From Rhizobium freirei PRF 81 (GTDB taxonomy: Bacteria; Pseudomonadota; Alphaproteobacteria; Rhizobiales; Rhizobiaceae), in assembly GCF_000359745.1 (NCBI RefSeq), contig NZ_AQHN01000096.1:62001-126000 (forward strand): a stretch of DNA of 64,000 nucleotides, written 5' to 3'. The notes below the pieces were generated by a model. It was not told the DNA's origin. It searched no databases and worked only from the letters and a program-made list of their open reading frames with translations. The first letter of the stretch is position 1. The number at the start of each line of letters is the position of its first letter. The translations under genes and the position numbers were made by a program. Of the stretch, positions 1 to 8,819 are shown piece after piece.

Positions 1-1
1 G

Positions 2-130
2 AGGTGGTATCCGGGGGTCCCGTTCAAGAAGCAGATCGGGAACAACGAAACCTTGCTGTCGATCGACAAAGCAAAGAGCGTTCTCGGATACCAGCCTGAA
101 CATAGCTGGCGAAAATATGTAGGCTCCTGA
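2..130 (+). CDS. C-terminal fragment of an NAD-dependent epimerase/dehydratase-like protein (5' truncated by window edge)
   Basis: An open frame enters from the left edge and encodes 42 residues before a TGA. The end contains NETLLSIDKAKSVLGYQP followed by HSW, which is the typical C-terminal signature of extended short-chain NAD-dependent epimerases/dehydratases of the UDP-glucose-4-epimerase type. It lies directly upstream of the GntR gene on the same strand, so it is probably the preceding gene of the catabolic operon. The broken epimerase at 6544-7377 lacks exactly this kind of C-terminal end, so the operon may have carried two related enzymes. The catalytic part is outside the window and substrate cannot be inferred. 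Confidence 0.65.
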   Translation, partial: RWYPGVPFKKQIGNNETLLSIDKAKSVLGYQPEHSWRKYVGS

Positions 131-158
131 GAAATCAGCCAGCTTGAAGGGAAAGAAA

Positions 159-869
159 ATGCCGACCAGGAAACAGACAGCACCGGTCTCAGAGATCAAA
201 GAGGACGCCTTCGCGAAAACAATGACCGCGACAGCCCACCTTCGGTTGCGCCAGCTCATCCTGGATAACAAGTGGGCGCCCGGTTACCAGGCGACCGAAC
301 AGGAAGTCGCGTCCCAGTTGGGGATGAGCCGGACGCCCGTAAGGGAGGCGCTCATGCGCCTCCAGCAGGACGGACTTGTCTCGGTGATCCCGAGGCACGG
401 AATGCGGGTTCTGCCGATTTCTATTTCTGACATGAAGGAAATTTACGAAATCCTGACGTCGCTCGAGAGTACGGCTGCAGAGCTTGCCGCCAGCCGCCAG
501 CTTTCCGAGGATCAACTCCGGGGTCTCGAAAAGGCGACGGCCGACATGGACCATGCGCTTTCACAAGATAATTTGGAGCGCTGGGCGCAGGCGGACGCAA
601 GATTTCATGAGCAACTGCTCGACCTTGGCGGCAACCAGATGCTCAAGTCGGTCGTCCTCAATTTCATCGACCGCGCACATCGCGTCAGGATGGTGACGCT
701 GAAGATGCGTCCCAAGCCGGTTAACTCAACCCGCGAACATGCAGAACTCGTGCAAGCAATCCGCGAAGGCGACCGCGAAAAAGCAAGAAACATTCACAAG
801 GCGCACCGCGAGCGGGCAGGCAAGGAACTGCTCGACCTTCTCGAGCGCCTCGGCCTCAACCACCTCTAG
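159..869 (+). CDS. GntR-family transcriptional regulator, FCD (FadR) subfamily
   Basis: This 236-residue protein has an N-terminal winged helix (about residues 20-85, with TEQEVASQLGMSRTPVREAL as the recognition-helix region). An all-helical FCD ligand-binding domain follows. Its Asp/His residues (DARFHEQLL, the REHAEL and HKAH segments) resemble the metal site of FCD domains. FCD regulators typically sense organic or sugar acids and repress adjacent catabolic genes. It is followed after 12 bases by the dehydrogenase gene, which fits a local regulator. An upstream TTG at 144 is open in frame, but the ATG at 159 has the GAAGGGAAAG ribosome site and was chosen. The effector is unknown. Confidence 0.9.
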   Translation: MPTRKQTAPVSEIKEDAFAKTMTATAHLRLRQLILDNKWAPGYQATEQEVASQLGMSRTPVREALMRLQQDGLVSVIPRHGMRVLPISISDMKEIYEILTSLESTAAELAASRQLSEDQLRGLEKATADMDHALSQDNLERWAQADARFHEQLLDLGGNQMLKSVVLNFIDRAHRVRMVTLKMRPKPVNSTREHAELVQAIREGDREKARNIHKAHRERAGKELLDLLERLGLNHL

Positions 870-881
870 GACAGGTTTCAA

Positions 882-1997
882 ATGTCATCGTTGTACAACA
901 CTCTCAAGATCGCAGTCCTTCCCGGCGACGGGATCGGCAGGGAAGTCATGCCTGCCTGCCTGGAATTGATCGACGCCGCCGTCAGCCAGGCGGGCGCGCC
1001 ACCGCTCGTGTTCGAGACGCATCAGGCCGGTGCCCAGCACTACGCGGAGACCGGCGAGGCCCTGCCCGCCGCCGCGCTCGAGGGCTGCCGGACATCCGAC
1101 GCAATCCTCTTCGGCGCGATGGGCTGGCCCGACATCCGCTTCCCGGACGGGACGGAAATCATTCCGCAGCTCGACCTGCGCATGGAGTTCGGCCTGTTTG
1201 CAGGTGTCCGTCCGATCCGGTGGTTTCCCGGCCTTCCGAAAGTGCTGTCCGATCCTCGCGCCGAAGGAATCGACTTCGTGTTGGTCCGCGAGCAGACAGA
1301 AGGACTGTTTTATGCGCGTGGCCGTGGCGAAGTGCTAAACGACCAAGAGGCCTACGACACGATGCAGATCACGCGGGCCGGCACCGAGCGCGTTACCGAA
1401 TTCGCTTTCCAGCTGGCCGCCCAGCGCAAACGTCGCGGCAAGGCCGGCACGGTGACCTGCGTCGACAAGGCGAATGTCTTCAGTTCGATGGCTTTCTTCC
1501 GGAAGGTTTTCGATGAGATCGCCGCCAAGCACCCCGAGTTGCAGAAGGACTATGCCTATGTCGACGCGCTGGCGCTCAACATGGTGAAGAAGCCTTGGAC
1601 GCTTGACGTGCTGGTGACCGAGAACATGTTTGGCGACATCCTTTCCGACCTTGCGGCCGGTCTGATCGGCGGCATGGGTATGGCCCCTTCGGCGGACATC
1701 GGCGATACGCACGGCCTCTTCCAGCCGGCACACGGGACCGCTCCCGATATCGCGGGCAAGGGCGTCGCCAATCCGGGCGCAATGTTCCTGTCGGGAGCGA
1801 TGATGCTCGACTGGCTGGCGGTGAAGCACGGGGATCAGCGGCTTGCTGACGCCGCCGGGCTGATCGAGGCCGCGGTCGAGCACACCTTGTCGACCAAGAT
1901 CGCGGTTCCAATGGAGTATGGCGGAAGCGCCAATTGCGCGGAGATGACGCGCAGCGTGATCGGCGCTCTGGGTGCCGTCCGCAAGGAGGTCGCATGA
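882..1997 (+). CDS. Isocitrate/isopropylmalate dehydrogenase family protein (tartrate/D-malate dehydrogenase-like)
   Basis: The 371-residue product has the family fold from the N-terminal PGDGIGREV loop to the C-terminal GLFQPAHGTAPDIAGKG NAD-binding segment. VREQTEGLFYARG is the substrate-helix region, and ENMFGDILSDLAAGL carries the Mg-binding aspartates. These enzymes oxidise 2-hydroxy acids such as isopropylmalate, isocitrate, tartrate or D-malate with NAD and often decarboxylate them. Its place inside a sugar-acid operon next to OtnK- and OtnC-like genes argues for a catabolic hydroxy-acid substrate rather than leucine synthesis. Its stop overlaps the start of the next gene (ATGA), so translation is probably coupled. 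True leuB cannot be formally excluded. Confidence 0.85.
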   Translation: MSSLYNTLKIAVLPGDGIGREVMPACLELIDAAVSQAGAPPLVFETHQAGAQHYAETGEALPAAALEGCRTSDAILFGAMGWPDIRFPDGTEIIPQLDLRMEFGLFAGVRPIRWFPGLPKVLSDPRAEGIDFVLVREQTEGLFYARGRGEVLNDQEAYDTMQITRAGTERVTEFAFQLAAQRKRRGKAGTVTCVDKANVFSSMAFFRKVFDEIAAKHPELQKDYAYVDALALNMVKKPWTLDVLVTENMFGDILSDLAAGLIGGMGMAPSADIGDTHGLFQPAHGTAPDIAGKGVANPGAMFLSGAMMLDWLAVKHGDQRLADAAGLIEAAVEHTLSTKIAVPMEYGGSANCAEMTRSVIGALGAVRKEVA

Positions 1998-2323
1998 GTT
2001 CGGCATCCACAGGCTTTGTCGTGGTCGTAGAGTTCGTCGTTCGAAACCAGTTCGCCGATAATTTCGATGCGGCGATAATCGAGAATGCGGCGACGTCGCT
2101 GCGCGACGAACCGAACTGCGAAGTGTTCGATGTCTGCCGCGATCCTGAGCGGCCCGAGCGAATCTACATCTATGAAGTCTATGGCTCAAGAGCCGATTTC
2201 GACTTCCACCTGAAGACGCCGCACTTCACGAGCTTTGATGCGATGGTTCGAGATTGGGTGGCCGAAAAGCGAGTGGAAACGTTCGAGCGCATTTCGTCCC
2301 ACAAGAAGGAGGGCGCGAGATGA
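1994..2323 (+). CDS. Small antibiotic-biosynthesis-monooxygenase (ABM)-fold protein
   Basis: This 109-residue protein starts at an ATG that overlaps the previous stop and is preceded by a near-perfect AAGGAGGT ribosome site. The pattern (FVVVVEFVVRNQFADNF, then EPNCEVFDVCRDPERP, then IYEVYGSRADFDFHLKTPHF) is that of the dimeric alpha-beta barrel ABM/YgiN superfamily. Members act as small monooxygenases or as mutarotase-like helper enzymes in catabolic operons. Its end overlaps the start of the HAD gene by four bases, so the three genes are translationally linked. The actual reaction here is unknown. Confidence 0.8.
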   Translation: MSSASTGFVVVVEFVVRNQFADNFDAAIIENAATSLRDEPNCEVFDVCRDPERPERIYIYEVYGSRADFDFHLKTPHFTSFDAMVRDWVAEKRVETFERISSHKKEGAR

Positions 2324-3030
2324 CCAGCAGCGTCAAGGCGATTGTCTTCGACACGTTCGGCACTGTCGTCGACTGGCGGGGTTCGATCATCCGCGATCTC
2401 ACCGCCTGGGGCGCGGCGGAGGGCCTGCAGATCGACTGGACCGGTCTCGTCGACCGCTGGCGAGACCATTACAATCCCCAGAAAGCGCGGGTGCGCAGCG
2501 GCGAGTTGCCGTGGACGAACCTGGACGAACTTCACTTCGATGCCTTGAAGGCAGTGTTCGCAGAGATGGGGCTGGCCGAACTAGACCACGACCGGATGAT
2601 GCACGTCAACAAGGTCTGGCATCGCCTGGACGGCTGGCCCGACACATCGCGCGGGCTACACCGGCTGAAGTCGAAGTTTATCATCGGCCCTCTGTCCAAC
2701 GCCAATGTCGCGATTCTCGTCAATATGGCAAAGCATGCCGACTTGCCGTGGGACAACGTGTTCTCCTGCGAGCTTTTCCAGCACTACAAGCCCGATCCTG
2801 AGACCTACCTCGGGGTCTGCAAACTCCTTTATCTGGAGCCCGGGGCCGTCATGATGTGCGCTGCCCACAACTACGATCTTGCCGCCGCGCGCAGCCTTGG
2901 CCTTAAAACCGCATTCATCGCACGACCCACCGAATACGGCGAGGGCCAGACGACCGACCTCACAGCCGAGCAGCGCTGGGATTACGTCGCCGACGATCTC
3001 GAAGACCTCGCCCGACAACTCGGATGCTAG
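2320..3030 (+). CDS. HAD-superfamily hydrolase, haloacid dehalogenase type II-like
   Basis: The 236-residue protein has the HAD nucleophile motif IVFDTFGTVVDW (Asp11). A later Ser/Asn-Ala segment (GPLSNANVAILV), the lysine motif HYKPDPETYLG and the acidic-loop region CAAHNYDLAAARSLGLKTAF follow. The DTFGT form and the overall length match L-2-haloacid dehalogenase-like enzymes rather than phosphatases. In this operon it may act on a 2-substituted acid or be a housekeeping phosphatase-like step. The start ATG at 2320 overlaps the previous gene's TGA and has a GGAGGG ribosome site. Longer upstream extensions in the frame lack this support. Confidence 0.85.
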   Translation: MTSSVKAIVFDTFGTVVDWRGSIIRDLTAWGAAEGLQIDWTGLVDRWRDHYNPQKARVRSGELPWTNLDELHFDALKAVFAEMGLAELDHDRMMHVNKVWHRLDGWPDTSRGLHRLKSKFIIGPLSNANVAILVNMAKHADLPWDNVFSCELFQHYKPDPETYLGVCKLLYLEPGAVMMCAAHNYDLAAARSLGLKTAFIARPTEYGEGQTTDLTAEQRWDYVADDLEDLARQLGC

Positions 3031-3044
3031 AAGAGAGAAAGACA

Positions 3045-4523
3045 ATGCAGACATACAAGATGTTCATCGACGGCAAGTGGGAAGACGCTGCCAACGGAGA
3101 TACGTTCGAGACGAAGAACCCTTTCAACGGGCAGACCTGGGCCGCTATTCCGAAGGGCGGCAGGGAAGATGCGGAACGAGCAGTCGAGGCTGCGCACCGC
3201 GCCTTCACGAGTGGTCCGTGGCCGAAGCTCACCGCGAGCGCCCGCGGACACCTTCTTCGGCGTCTTGGCGATCTGATCGCCGAGAATGCGGAGCATCTCG
3301 CGACGATCGAGGTTACGGACAACGGCAAGCTCATCAACGAGATGCTGTTTCAGCTCAAATACATCCCGCAGTGGTACTACTACTTCGGCGGGCTGGCGGA
3401 CAAGATCGAAGGAGCGGTCATCCCGATCGATAAGGCGGACACCTTCAACTTCACTCGTAATGAGCCGCTCGGCGTCTGCGTCGGGATTACGCCGTGGAAC
3501 TCCCCTCTCCTGCTGCTCGCCTACAAGCTGGCACCGGCACTCGCCGCAGGGAACACATTCGTGGCAAAGCCCTCGGAGTTCACGTCTGCTTCGACCCTTG
3601 AGTTCGCAAAGCTCGTCGAGCAGGCTGGCTTTCCCGCGGGCGTCTTCAACGTCGTTACAGGGTTCGGCGCAGATGTCGGCGAGACGCTGACGACCCACAA
3701 GTACGTCGCCAAGATCGCTTTCACGGGAAGTGAAGGCACCGGGCGCAAGATCGGCGAGCTTGCAGCGCGCAACTTCAAGAAGGTTACGCTTGAACTCGGC
3801 GGCAAGAGCCCGCACATCGTCTTCGACGATGCGGAGATCGACAATGCCGTCAACGGGGTGATCTCCGGCATCTTCGCTGCCACCGGACAGACATGTATTG
3901 CGGGCTCACGATTGCTCGTGCAGCGAAAGATCCACGACCAGTTTCTCGAGAAGATCGTCAACCTCGCAAAAACGGCGAGAATGGGCGATCCGCTCTTGAC
4001 GTCGACGCAGGTTGGCCCCGTGACGACGCCGCCGCAACTCGAGAAGATCCTCGGCTATATCAACATCGCAAAAGGCGAAGGCGCCGAATGCGTTCTCGGT
4101 GGGGGGCGGCCGGACAATGCCGAGCTCTCCAGGGGCTGGTTCGTCGAACCTACGATTTTCTCCGGGGTCCGAAACGACATGCGCATCGCGCAGGAGGAGG
4201 TCTTCGGCCCGGTTCTGGCGGTCATCCCCTTCGACAGCGATGAGGAAGCCGTGCATATTGCCAATGACACCAATTACGGGCTGGCCGCGGGCTTCTGGAC
4301 CCAGGACATGCGTCGTATCCTGAAGGTTTCGGCCGCTATCCAGGCTGGCACCATCTGGGTCAACACTTACCGCGTCATCAGCTATATGTCGCCGCTGGGA
4401 GGCTACAAGCACTCCGGCATCGGTCGCGAGAATGGCATCGCCTCGATCCAGAACTACATGCAGACGAAGAGCGTGATGATCTCCACCGCTGAAGACGTCG
4501 CCAACCCCTTCATCATGAGGTGA
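3045..4523 (+). CDS. NAD(P)-dependent aldehyde dehydrogenase
   Basis: The 492-residue protein is a full-length ALDH. It has the Asn-containing ITPWNSPLLL segment, the cofactor motif FTGSEGTGRKI, the general-base glutamate in LELGGKSPH (about residue 250) and the catalytic cysteine in GQTCIAGSR (about residue 284). The C-terminal EEVFGPVLAVIPF and GGYKHSGIGRENG motifs are also present. It oxidises an aldehyde to a carboxylate. In this operon it presumably handles a semialdehyde made from the sugar acid. It starts at an ATG after GAGAGAAAG, 14 bases behind the HAD gene, and is followed closely by the kinase gene. Substrate is not deducible. Confidence 0.93.
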   Translation: MQTYKMFIDGKWEDAANGDTFETKNPFNGQTWAAIPKGGREDAERAVEAAHRAFTSGPWPKLTASARGHLLRRLGDLIAENAEHLATIEVTDNGKLINEMLFQLKYIPQWYYYFGGLADKIEGAVIPIDKADTFNFTRNEPLGVCVGITPWNSPLLLLAYKLAPALAAGNTFVAKPSEFTSASTLEFAKLVEQAGFPAGVFNVVTGFGADVGETLTTHKYVAKIAFTGSEGTGRKIGELAARNFKKVTLELGGKSPHIVFDDAEIDNAVNGVISGIFAATGQTCIAGSRLLVQRKIHDQFLEKIVNLAKTARMGDPLLTSTQVGPVTTPPQLEKILGYINIAKGEGAECVLGGGRPDNAELSRGWFVEPTIFSGVRNDMRIAQEEVFGPVLAVIPFDSDEEAVHIANDTNYGLAAGFWTQDMRRILKVSAAIQAGTIWVNTYRVISYMSPLGGYKHSGIGRENGIASIQNYMQTKSVMISTAEDVANPFIMR

Positions 4524-4526
4524 TTC

Positions 4527-5801
4527 ATGGTGGCCGCCGGAAAGTTGCTGGTCGGCTGCGTCGCCGACGATTTCACGGGAGCGACCGACGTCGCGAACAT
4601 CTTCGCGCGCGCCGGCCTCAAAACGACGGTGCTGATCGGCGTTCCTGAAGACGACAGGGACATTGACGCCGACGTAATCGTTGTCGCCCTCAAGACTCGA
4701 ACGACACCTCCGCAAATGGCGGTCGAGGAGTCCTTGGCCGCGCTGCGATGGCTGCGTGGCTGTGGCGCGCAGAAGTACTACTTCAAGTACTGCTCGACGT
4801 TCGATTCCACGGCGAAGGGCAACATCGGCCCGGTCGCCGACGCGATGCTTGCGGAGCTTGGCCAATCCATAACGATCGCCTGCCCCGCCTTCCCTGCCAA
4901 CGGCCGGACGGTTTACAAGGGCAACCTGTTCGTCGGCGACGTGCCGCTGGACGAGTCCGGCATGCGCAATCATCCGTTGACGCCGATGACAGACGCGAAC
5001 CTGCTGCGGGTGCTCGGGCCGCAGTCGCGGGCCGAAATCACCGGATGCTATTACGAGACGGTGAAGCAAGGGGCGTCCGCCATCGCCGAATGGGCCGCCC
5101 CCATTCACGGCGACGGCACGCGTATTGTCGTCATCGACGCCCTGGCTGACGAGGACCTTGTCGAGATTGCCCAGGCATTCAAGGATCTCGTGCTGTTCAC
5201 CGGTGCGTCGGGCCTGGCATATGGGCTGGCTCGTGTTCTTCTTGCCGGCGGGAACAGCCGCGACGCTGCCGTTACGACTGACTTGGAAGAAGGCTACAGA
5301 GCCGTCGTCTCCGGTAGCTGCTCGGTCGCAACCAACGGACAGGTAGAGGCGATGCTCGCAGACCACGAGGGTTTCCGCGTCGACCTCTCAAAGCTGGCGG
5401 ACGGCGGCGATGTCGTCGGCGAGGCCGTCGAGTGGGCCTCGTCCCGTCTGGGCCGCAAGCCTGTTCTCATCTATGCGACGGCTCTGCCCGACGAGGTGAA
5501 GGAAAACCAACGCAAGTTGGGCGCCGCGCAGTCCGGCGAGATGGTCGAGGCCGCCCTCTCCTCAATCGCGCGAAGGCTCGTCGAGAAGGGTGTGAGCGAT
5601 CTCATCGTCGCCGGCGGCGAGACGTCGGGAGCGGTGGTGAAGTCGCTCGGCGTCGACCAGCTCTCGATTGGCAACGAAATCGCCCCCGGAGTGCCGTGGG
5701 TACACGCAAAGAGCCAGGGGCGATCTCTGTCGCTCGCGTTGAAGTCCGGCAACTTCGGCGAACGGGACTTCTTCATGAACGCTTGGGACCGGCTACGATG
5801 A
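4527..5801 (+). CDS. otnK: Four-carbon acid sugar kinase (3-oxo-tetronate kinase-like, DUF1537)
   Basis: The 424-residue protein has the N-terminal signature GCVADDFTGATDVANIFARAG and the central VFTGASGLAYGLA. The C-terminal nucleotide-binding segment is LIVAGGETSGAVVKSLG. This is the DUF1537/OtnK pattern. Such kinases phosphorylate 3-oxo-tetronates or related four-carbon acids using ATP, after which an OtnC-type enzyme decarboxylates the product. The stop overlaps the ATG of the adjacent otnC-like gene, a partnership typical of these pathways. The exact acid (D-erythronate, L-threonate or another) cannot be read from sequence. Confidence 0.88.
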   Translation: MVAAGKLLVGCVADDFTGATDVANIFARAGLKTTVLIGVPEDDRDIDADVIVVALKTRTTPPQMAVEESLAALRWLRGCGAQKYYFKYCSTFDSTAKGNIGPVADAMLAELGQSITIACPAFPANGRTVYKGNLFVGDVPLDESGMRNHPLTPMTDANLLRVLGPQSRAEITGCYYETVKQGASAIAEWAAPIHGDGTRIVVIDALADEDLVEIAQAFKDLVLFTGASGLAYGLARVLLAGGNSRDAAVTTDLEEGYRAVVSGSCSVATNGQVEAMLADHEGFRVDLSKLADGGDVVGEAVEWASSRLGRKPVLIYATALPDEVKENQRKLGAAQSGEMVEAALSSIARRLVEKGVSDLIVAGGETSGAVVKSLGVDQLSIGNEIAPGVPWVHAKSQGRSLSLALKSGNFGERDFFMNAWDRLR

Positions 5802-6445
5802 TAGGCTCCATATCTGAAGAGACGAAGGTCCGCGACGAGATAGTCGAGGTCGGTCGCTCGCTCTTCGACCGCGGGCTGACCGCAGGATCGACCGGCAACA
5901 TCAGCGTCCGTCTGTCGGACGGTCGAATTTTGATGACGCCCACCAACGCTTCGTTGGGCGTGCTCGATCCAGCACGGCTGTCCTGCTTTTCGGCGGAAGG
6001 CGTGCATGTCGGAGGTGACAAGCCCACCAAGGAGGCGTTCCTCCACAAGTGCATGTATTGCGGTAAGGACAATCGCCGAGCCGTCGTCCACCTGCATTCA
6101 ACCTATTCGGTTGCCGTCAGCTTGTTGAAGCAGGTCAACGAGCGCGACGTTCTGCCGCCCCTGACCGCCTACTATGTCATGCGTATCGGTTTCCTGCCGC
6201 TCGTGCCGTATTTTCCTCCCGGAGACGAAGCGCTGGCGGCGGCGGTGGGAGCCGCCGCCGCGAACCATCATGCGGTGTTGATGGCAAACCATGGACCTGT
6301 CGTCGCGGGCAAGTCCCTAAAGGACGCCCAGTACGCGACTGAGGAGTTGGAGGAAACGGCGAAGCTCTTCTTGCTCTTGCAGAACCACGAGGTCCGGCCG
6401 CTCACCGCCGAGGAAAGGGCCACCTTGATCAATCTCTCGAGGTGA
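5798..6445 (+). CDS. otnC: Class II aldolase family protein, 3-oxo-tetronate 4-phosphate decarboxylase-like
   Basis: This 215-residue class II aldolase/adducin-fold enzyme has the phosphate-binding GSTGNISVR loop (residues 30-38) and an acidic residue in KPTKEAFLH (about 79). The zinc ligands are in VVHLHSTYS (His98/His100), with a further conserved segment, MANHGPVVAG. Family members with an OtnK-type kinase decarboxylate 3-oxo-tetronate 4-phosphate to dihydroxyacetone phosphate and CO2. The ATG at 5798 overlaps the kinase TGA, which fixes the start. A longer open frame to the left only shadows the kinase. An OtnI-type isomerase is not seen nearby. Confidence 0.87.
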   Translation: MIGSISEETKVRDEIVEVGRSLFDRGLTAGSTGNISVRLSDGRILMTPTNASLGVLDPARLSCFSAEGVHVGGDKPTKEAFLHKCMYCGKDNRRAVVHLHSTYSVAVSLLKQVNERDVLPPLTAYYVMRIGFLPLVPYFPPGDEALAAAVGAAAANHHAVLMANHGPVVAGKSLKDAQYATEELEETAKLFLLLQNHEVRPLTAEERATLINLSR

Positions 6446-6543
6446 CAGGAGCGCGTTACGAACCAGGAGGAACCCAGCGGGTCTGGGTGCCGTAACCTGC
6501 ACTCTCGTTCGTGCCATTGTGCGGCCCGTAAAGGGGAAATGCC

Positions 6544-7377
6544 ATGAAACTTCTGGTCACTGGAAGCAGCGGACGAATCGGGCGCGCGGCGATTGAACGC
6601 CTTCTCGAAGAGGGGCACGAGGTCATCGGAATCGACGAGGTGCCGTCATCCGACATGAGGTGCCCGTTCGCCCGCGTCGATATGCGGGACTATAGCCAGG
6701 TCCTTGATGCGGTCGCCGATATCGAATCCGGGATTTAGGGCATCGTCCATCTTGCTGCGATAGTAGGCGCGAAAGTCGCTGCGAGCACGCACATATTTCA
6801 CACCAATACCGCCATCAGCTACAATGTTTTCCAATCTGCAAGGATCGCGGGCATAAAGAACATTGTTTCTGCGAGCAGTGAGACCTTGCTGGGCGTCCCG
6901 TTTGACGATCCACCTGCCTATTTTCCGGTCGATGACAAGCTGACCTCGAAGCCTGAGAGTAGCTACGCGCTTTCCAAACTTGTAGACGAATCCGTCGCAG
7001 CCGAATTCTGCCGCTGGGATCCCGCGCTCAAAATGATCGGCCCGCGGTTTTCTTGGGTAAAAGAGCCCCACCAATATGATGCAATGAAAGCTTGCGAAGA
7101 TAATCCCGGCGTTCAGAAATGGAACCTGTGGTCCTATGTTGACAGACGGGACTGTGCCCAGGCCATTTCGCTTGCGCTCAACGCAAGCCTCAATGGTTTC
7201 CATCACTTCGTGATAGCAGCAGATGATACCGTGTTGGCGCGGCCCACACGTGCCCTTAGGGCTGCTTATTATCCCAATGTACCGCTACAAGGACAACGTG
7301 CTGAACATGGCAGTCTTGTCTCAAGCCTAGTGGCCCCGAGACGTTCTATGATATCGCCCGAAGTACAGCTGGCGTGA
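6544..7377 (+). pseudogene. Broken NAD-dependent epimerase/dehydratase (in-frame stop, altered C-terminus)
   Basis: The frame begins with a Rossmann signature MKLLVTGSSGRIGRAAIERL and runs to an in-frame TAG at 6736-6738. It then continues without shift through GIVHLAAIVGAKV and the catalytic-type SSETLLGVP and SSYALSKLV segments (YxxxK). After PNVPLQG the family C-terminal end (as in the fragment at 2-130) is missing and the frame runs into unrelated residues. One nonsense codon plus a lost tail indicate an inactive gene. The TAG sits where homologues have a residue just before GIVHLAA. Sequencing error could explain the stop but not the missing end. Confidence 0.8.
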
Positions 7378-7508
7378 CATACCAGCGGGGGTCTCCTAGC
7401 TTCTTAGGCTGCTGTGACCTTTCAAAAGAAGGTCGAACGCGGATCAGCAGATTTATCATATCCGGGCGGGCTTCCAAGTTGCTTGCATTCGCTTCATAAG
7501 GTTCGCCG

Positions 7509-8819
7509 GTGTTTGCACTTCTGAAAATGGGGAACACAGACGTGATTTCGAAGGGTGCGGAAGAAGCAGCGTCGGCAACGACGTCTCCTTGTGTACAGAT
7601 CTCTCGTCCAACTGCTTTCAAACAGCAGACGGCAGACTTCAACTCCGAGCTTCACGCTCGACCGTCGATCTATTTCACCGGTCCGGCAATTGTTGAGCAC
7701 GTTGCTTTCATGCCCATAGACGGTGTGATCAAGGAGTTCCACGACAGTCTCGAAGCTGATGGCACGATTTCGGTTAGAGTCGAAAGGCACACTGAATTCG
7801 TGACGGTTACGCGCGTCCGGAAACTTGACAGCGAGCCAGGGGGCTGGCCGGAATCTGACCTCCTTGAAAGTGATTTTGCCGAGCTCGCAGGATTGAACTC
7901 ACCGCTGCTCGTTTGTCACGTCAGCATCCTTGTCCTCGGGAACCCTCCTGACAAGCTGGGACCGGTGCTGGAAACCTTCGGCTTCGGTGATACCGCCGCC
8001 TCATTGATCGGTGGGGGCGCGGCGCAGGTTTGCTCCGATTTTCGTGTTCGAGGGGACAATTCAAGTAGAATTATCCTGTTCAACAAGGACCTGAACGCAC
8101 ACCGCCTGGGGCGCATGGTACGCCGGATCTTCGAGATCGAAACCTACAGATCCATGGCGCTTCTCGGATTGCCGGAAGCGCGTCGTCTCGCCCCGCTTCT
8201 CGGCGGATATGACACGGAGTTGGTTCAACTGACCAATCGCAATCTTCGTACGCCCGCACATCAGCACAAGCAATTGCTCGAGGAGATTACCGCTCTCTCA
8301 TCCCATGTCATTTCGGCCACCGCCGAGACCAGAAACAGGTTCGGCGCAACCGCAGCCTACGCCAAGATCGTTGAGGAGAGGATCGCGCTTTTACGGGAAA
8401 CGCACGTCGTCGGCTTTCAACGCTTCGGTACCTTCGTGGAGCGGCGGTTCAAGCCAGCGGTGCGTACCTGTGAAGCGACCGCCTTGAGGCTTGAGCAACT
8501 ATCGAGGGCCGCGATGCACTTGCTCGACTTGTTGCAAACCCGAATTCAGGTCGAGATCGAATTCCAGAACGCGACACAGATCCAGGCCATGGCTGATCGC
8601 GCCGCGACGCAGGTCAAGATCCAGCGCGCGGTCGAAGGCTTTTCGATCATTGCAATAAGCTACTATTTGTTGAGCTTGCTGAAGTTCGTGTATGAAACGG
8701 CAGACCACGCTGGGTTCCATTTCGATCCAATGATCATGCTCGTCGCTGTTCCGGTCGTTGTGGGATCTGTTGTGATCACTATTCTGCGCGTCAAGCATGC
8801 GCTGAAAGCAGAGAGCTAG
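7509..8819 (+). CDS. DUF3422 family membrane-associated protein
   Basis: The 436-residue protein carries the DUF3422 hallmark FNSELHARPSIYFTGPA. A long middle section includes RMVRRIFEIETYRSMALLGLPEAR, and two C-terminal hydrophobic segments (IIAISYYLLSLLKFVYE and MIMLVAVPVVVGSVVI) probably anchor it in the inner membrane. The biochemical role of the family is unknown. A GTG start at 7509 has TAAGG at a good distance, while an internal ATG at 7527 lacks a ribosome site, so the start is tentative. It stands alone between the broken epimerase and a chemoreceptor gene. Confidence 0.85.
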   Translation: MFALLKMGNTDVISKGAEEAASATTSPCVQISRPTAFKQQTADFNSELHARPSIYFTGPAIVEHVAFMPIDGVIKEFHDSLEADGTISVRVERHTEFVTVTRVRKLDSEPGGWPESDLLESDFAELAGLNSPLLVCHVSILVLGNPPDKLGPVLETFGFGDTAASLIGGGAAQVCSDFRVRGDNSSRIILFNKDLNAHRLGRMVRRIFEIETYRSMALLGLPEARRLAPLLGGYDTELVQLTNRNLRTPAHQHKQLLEEITALSSHVISATAETRNRFGATAAYAKIVEERIALLRETHVVGFQRFGTFVERRFKPAVRTCEATALRLEQLSRAAMHLLDLLQTRIQVEIEFQNATQIQAMADRAATQVKIQRAVEGFSIIAISYYLLSLLKFVYETADHAGFHFDPMIMLVAVPVVVGSVVITILRVKHALKAES

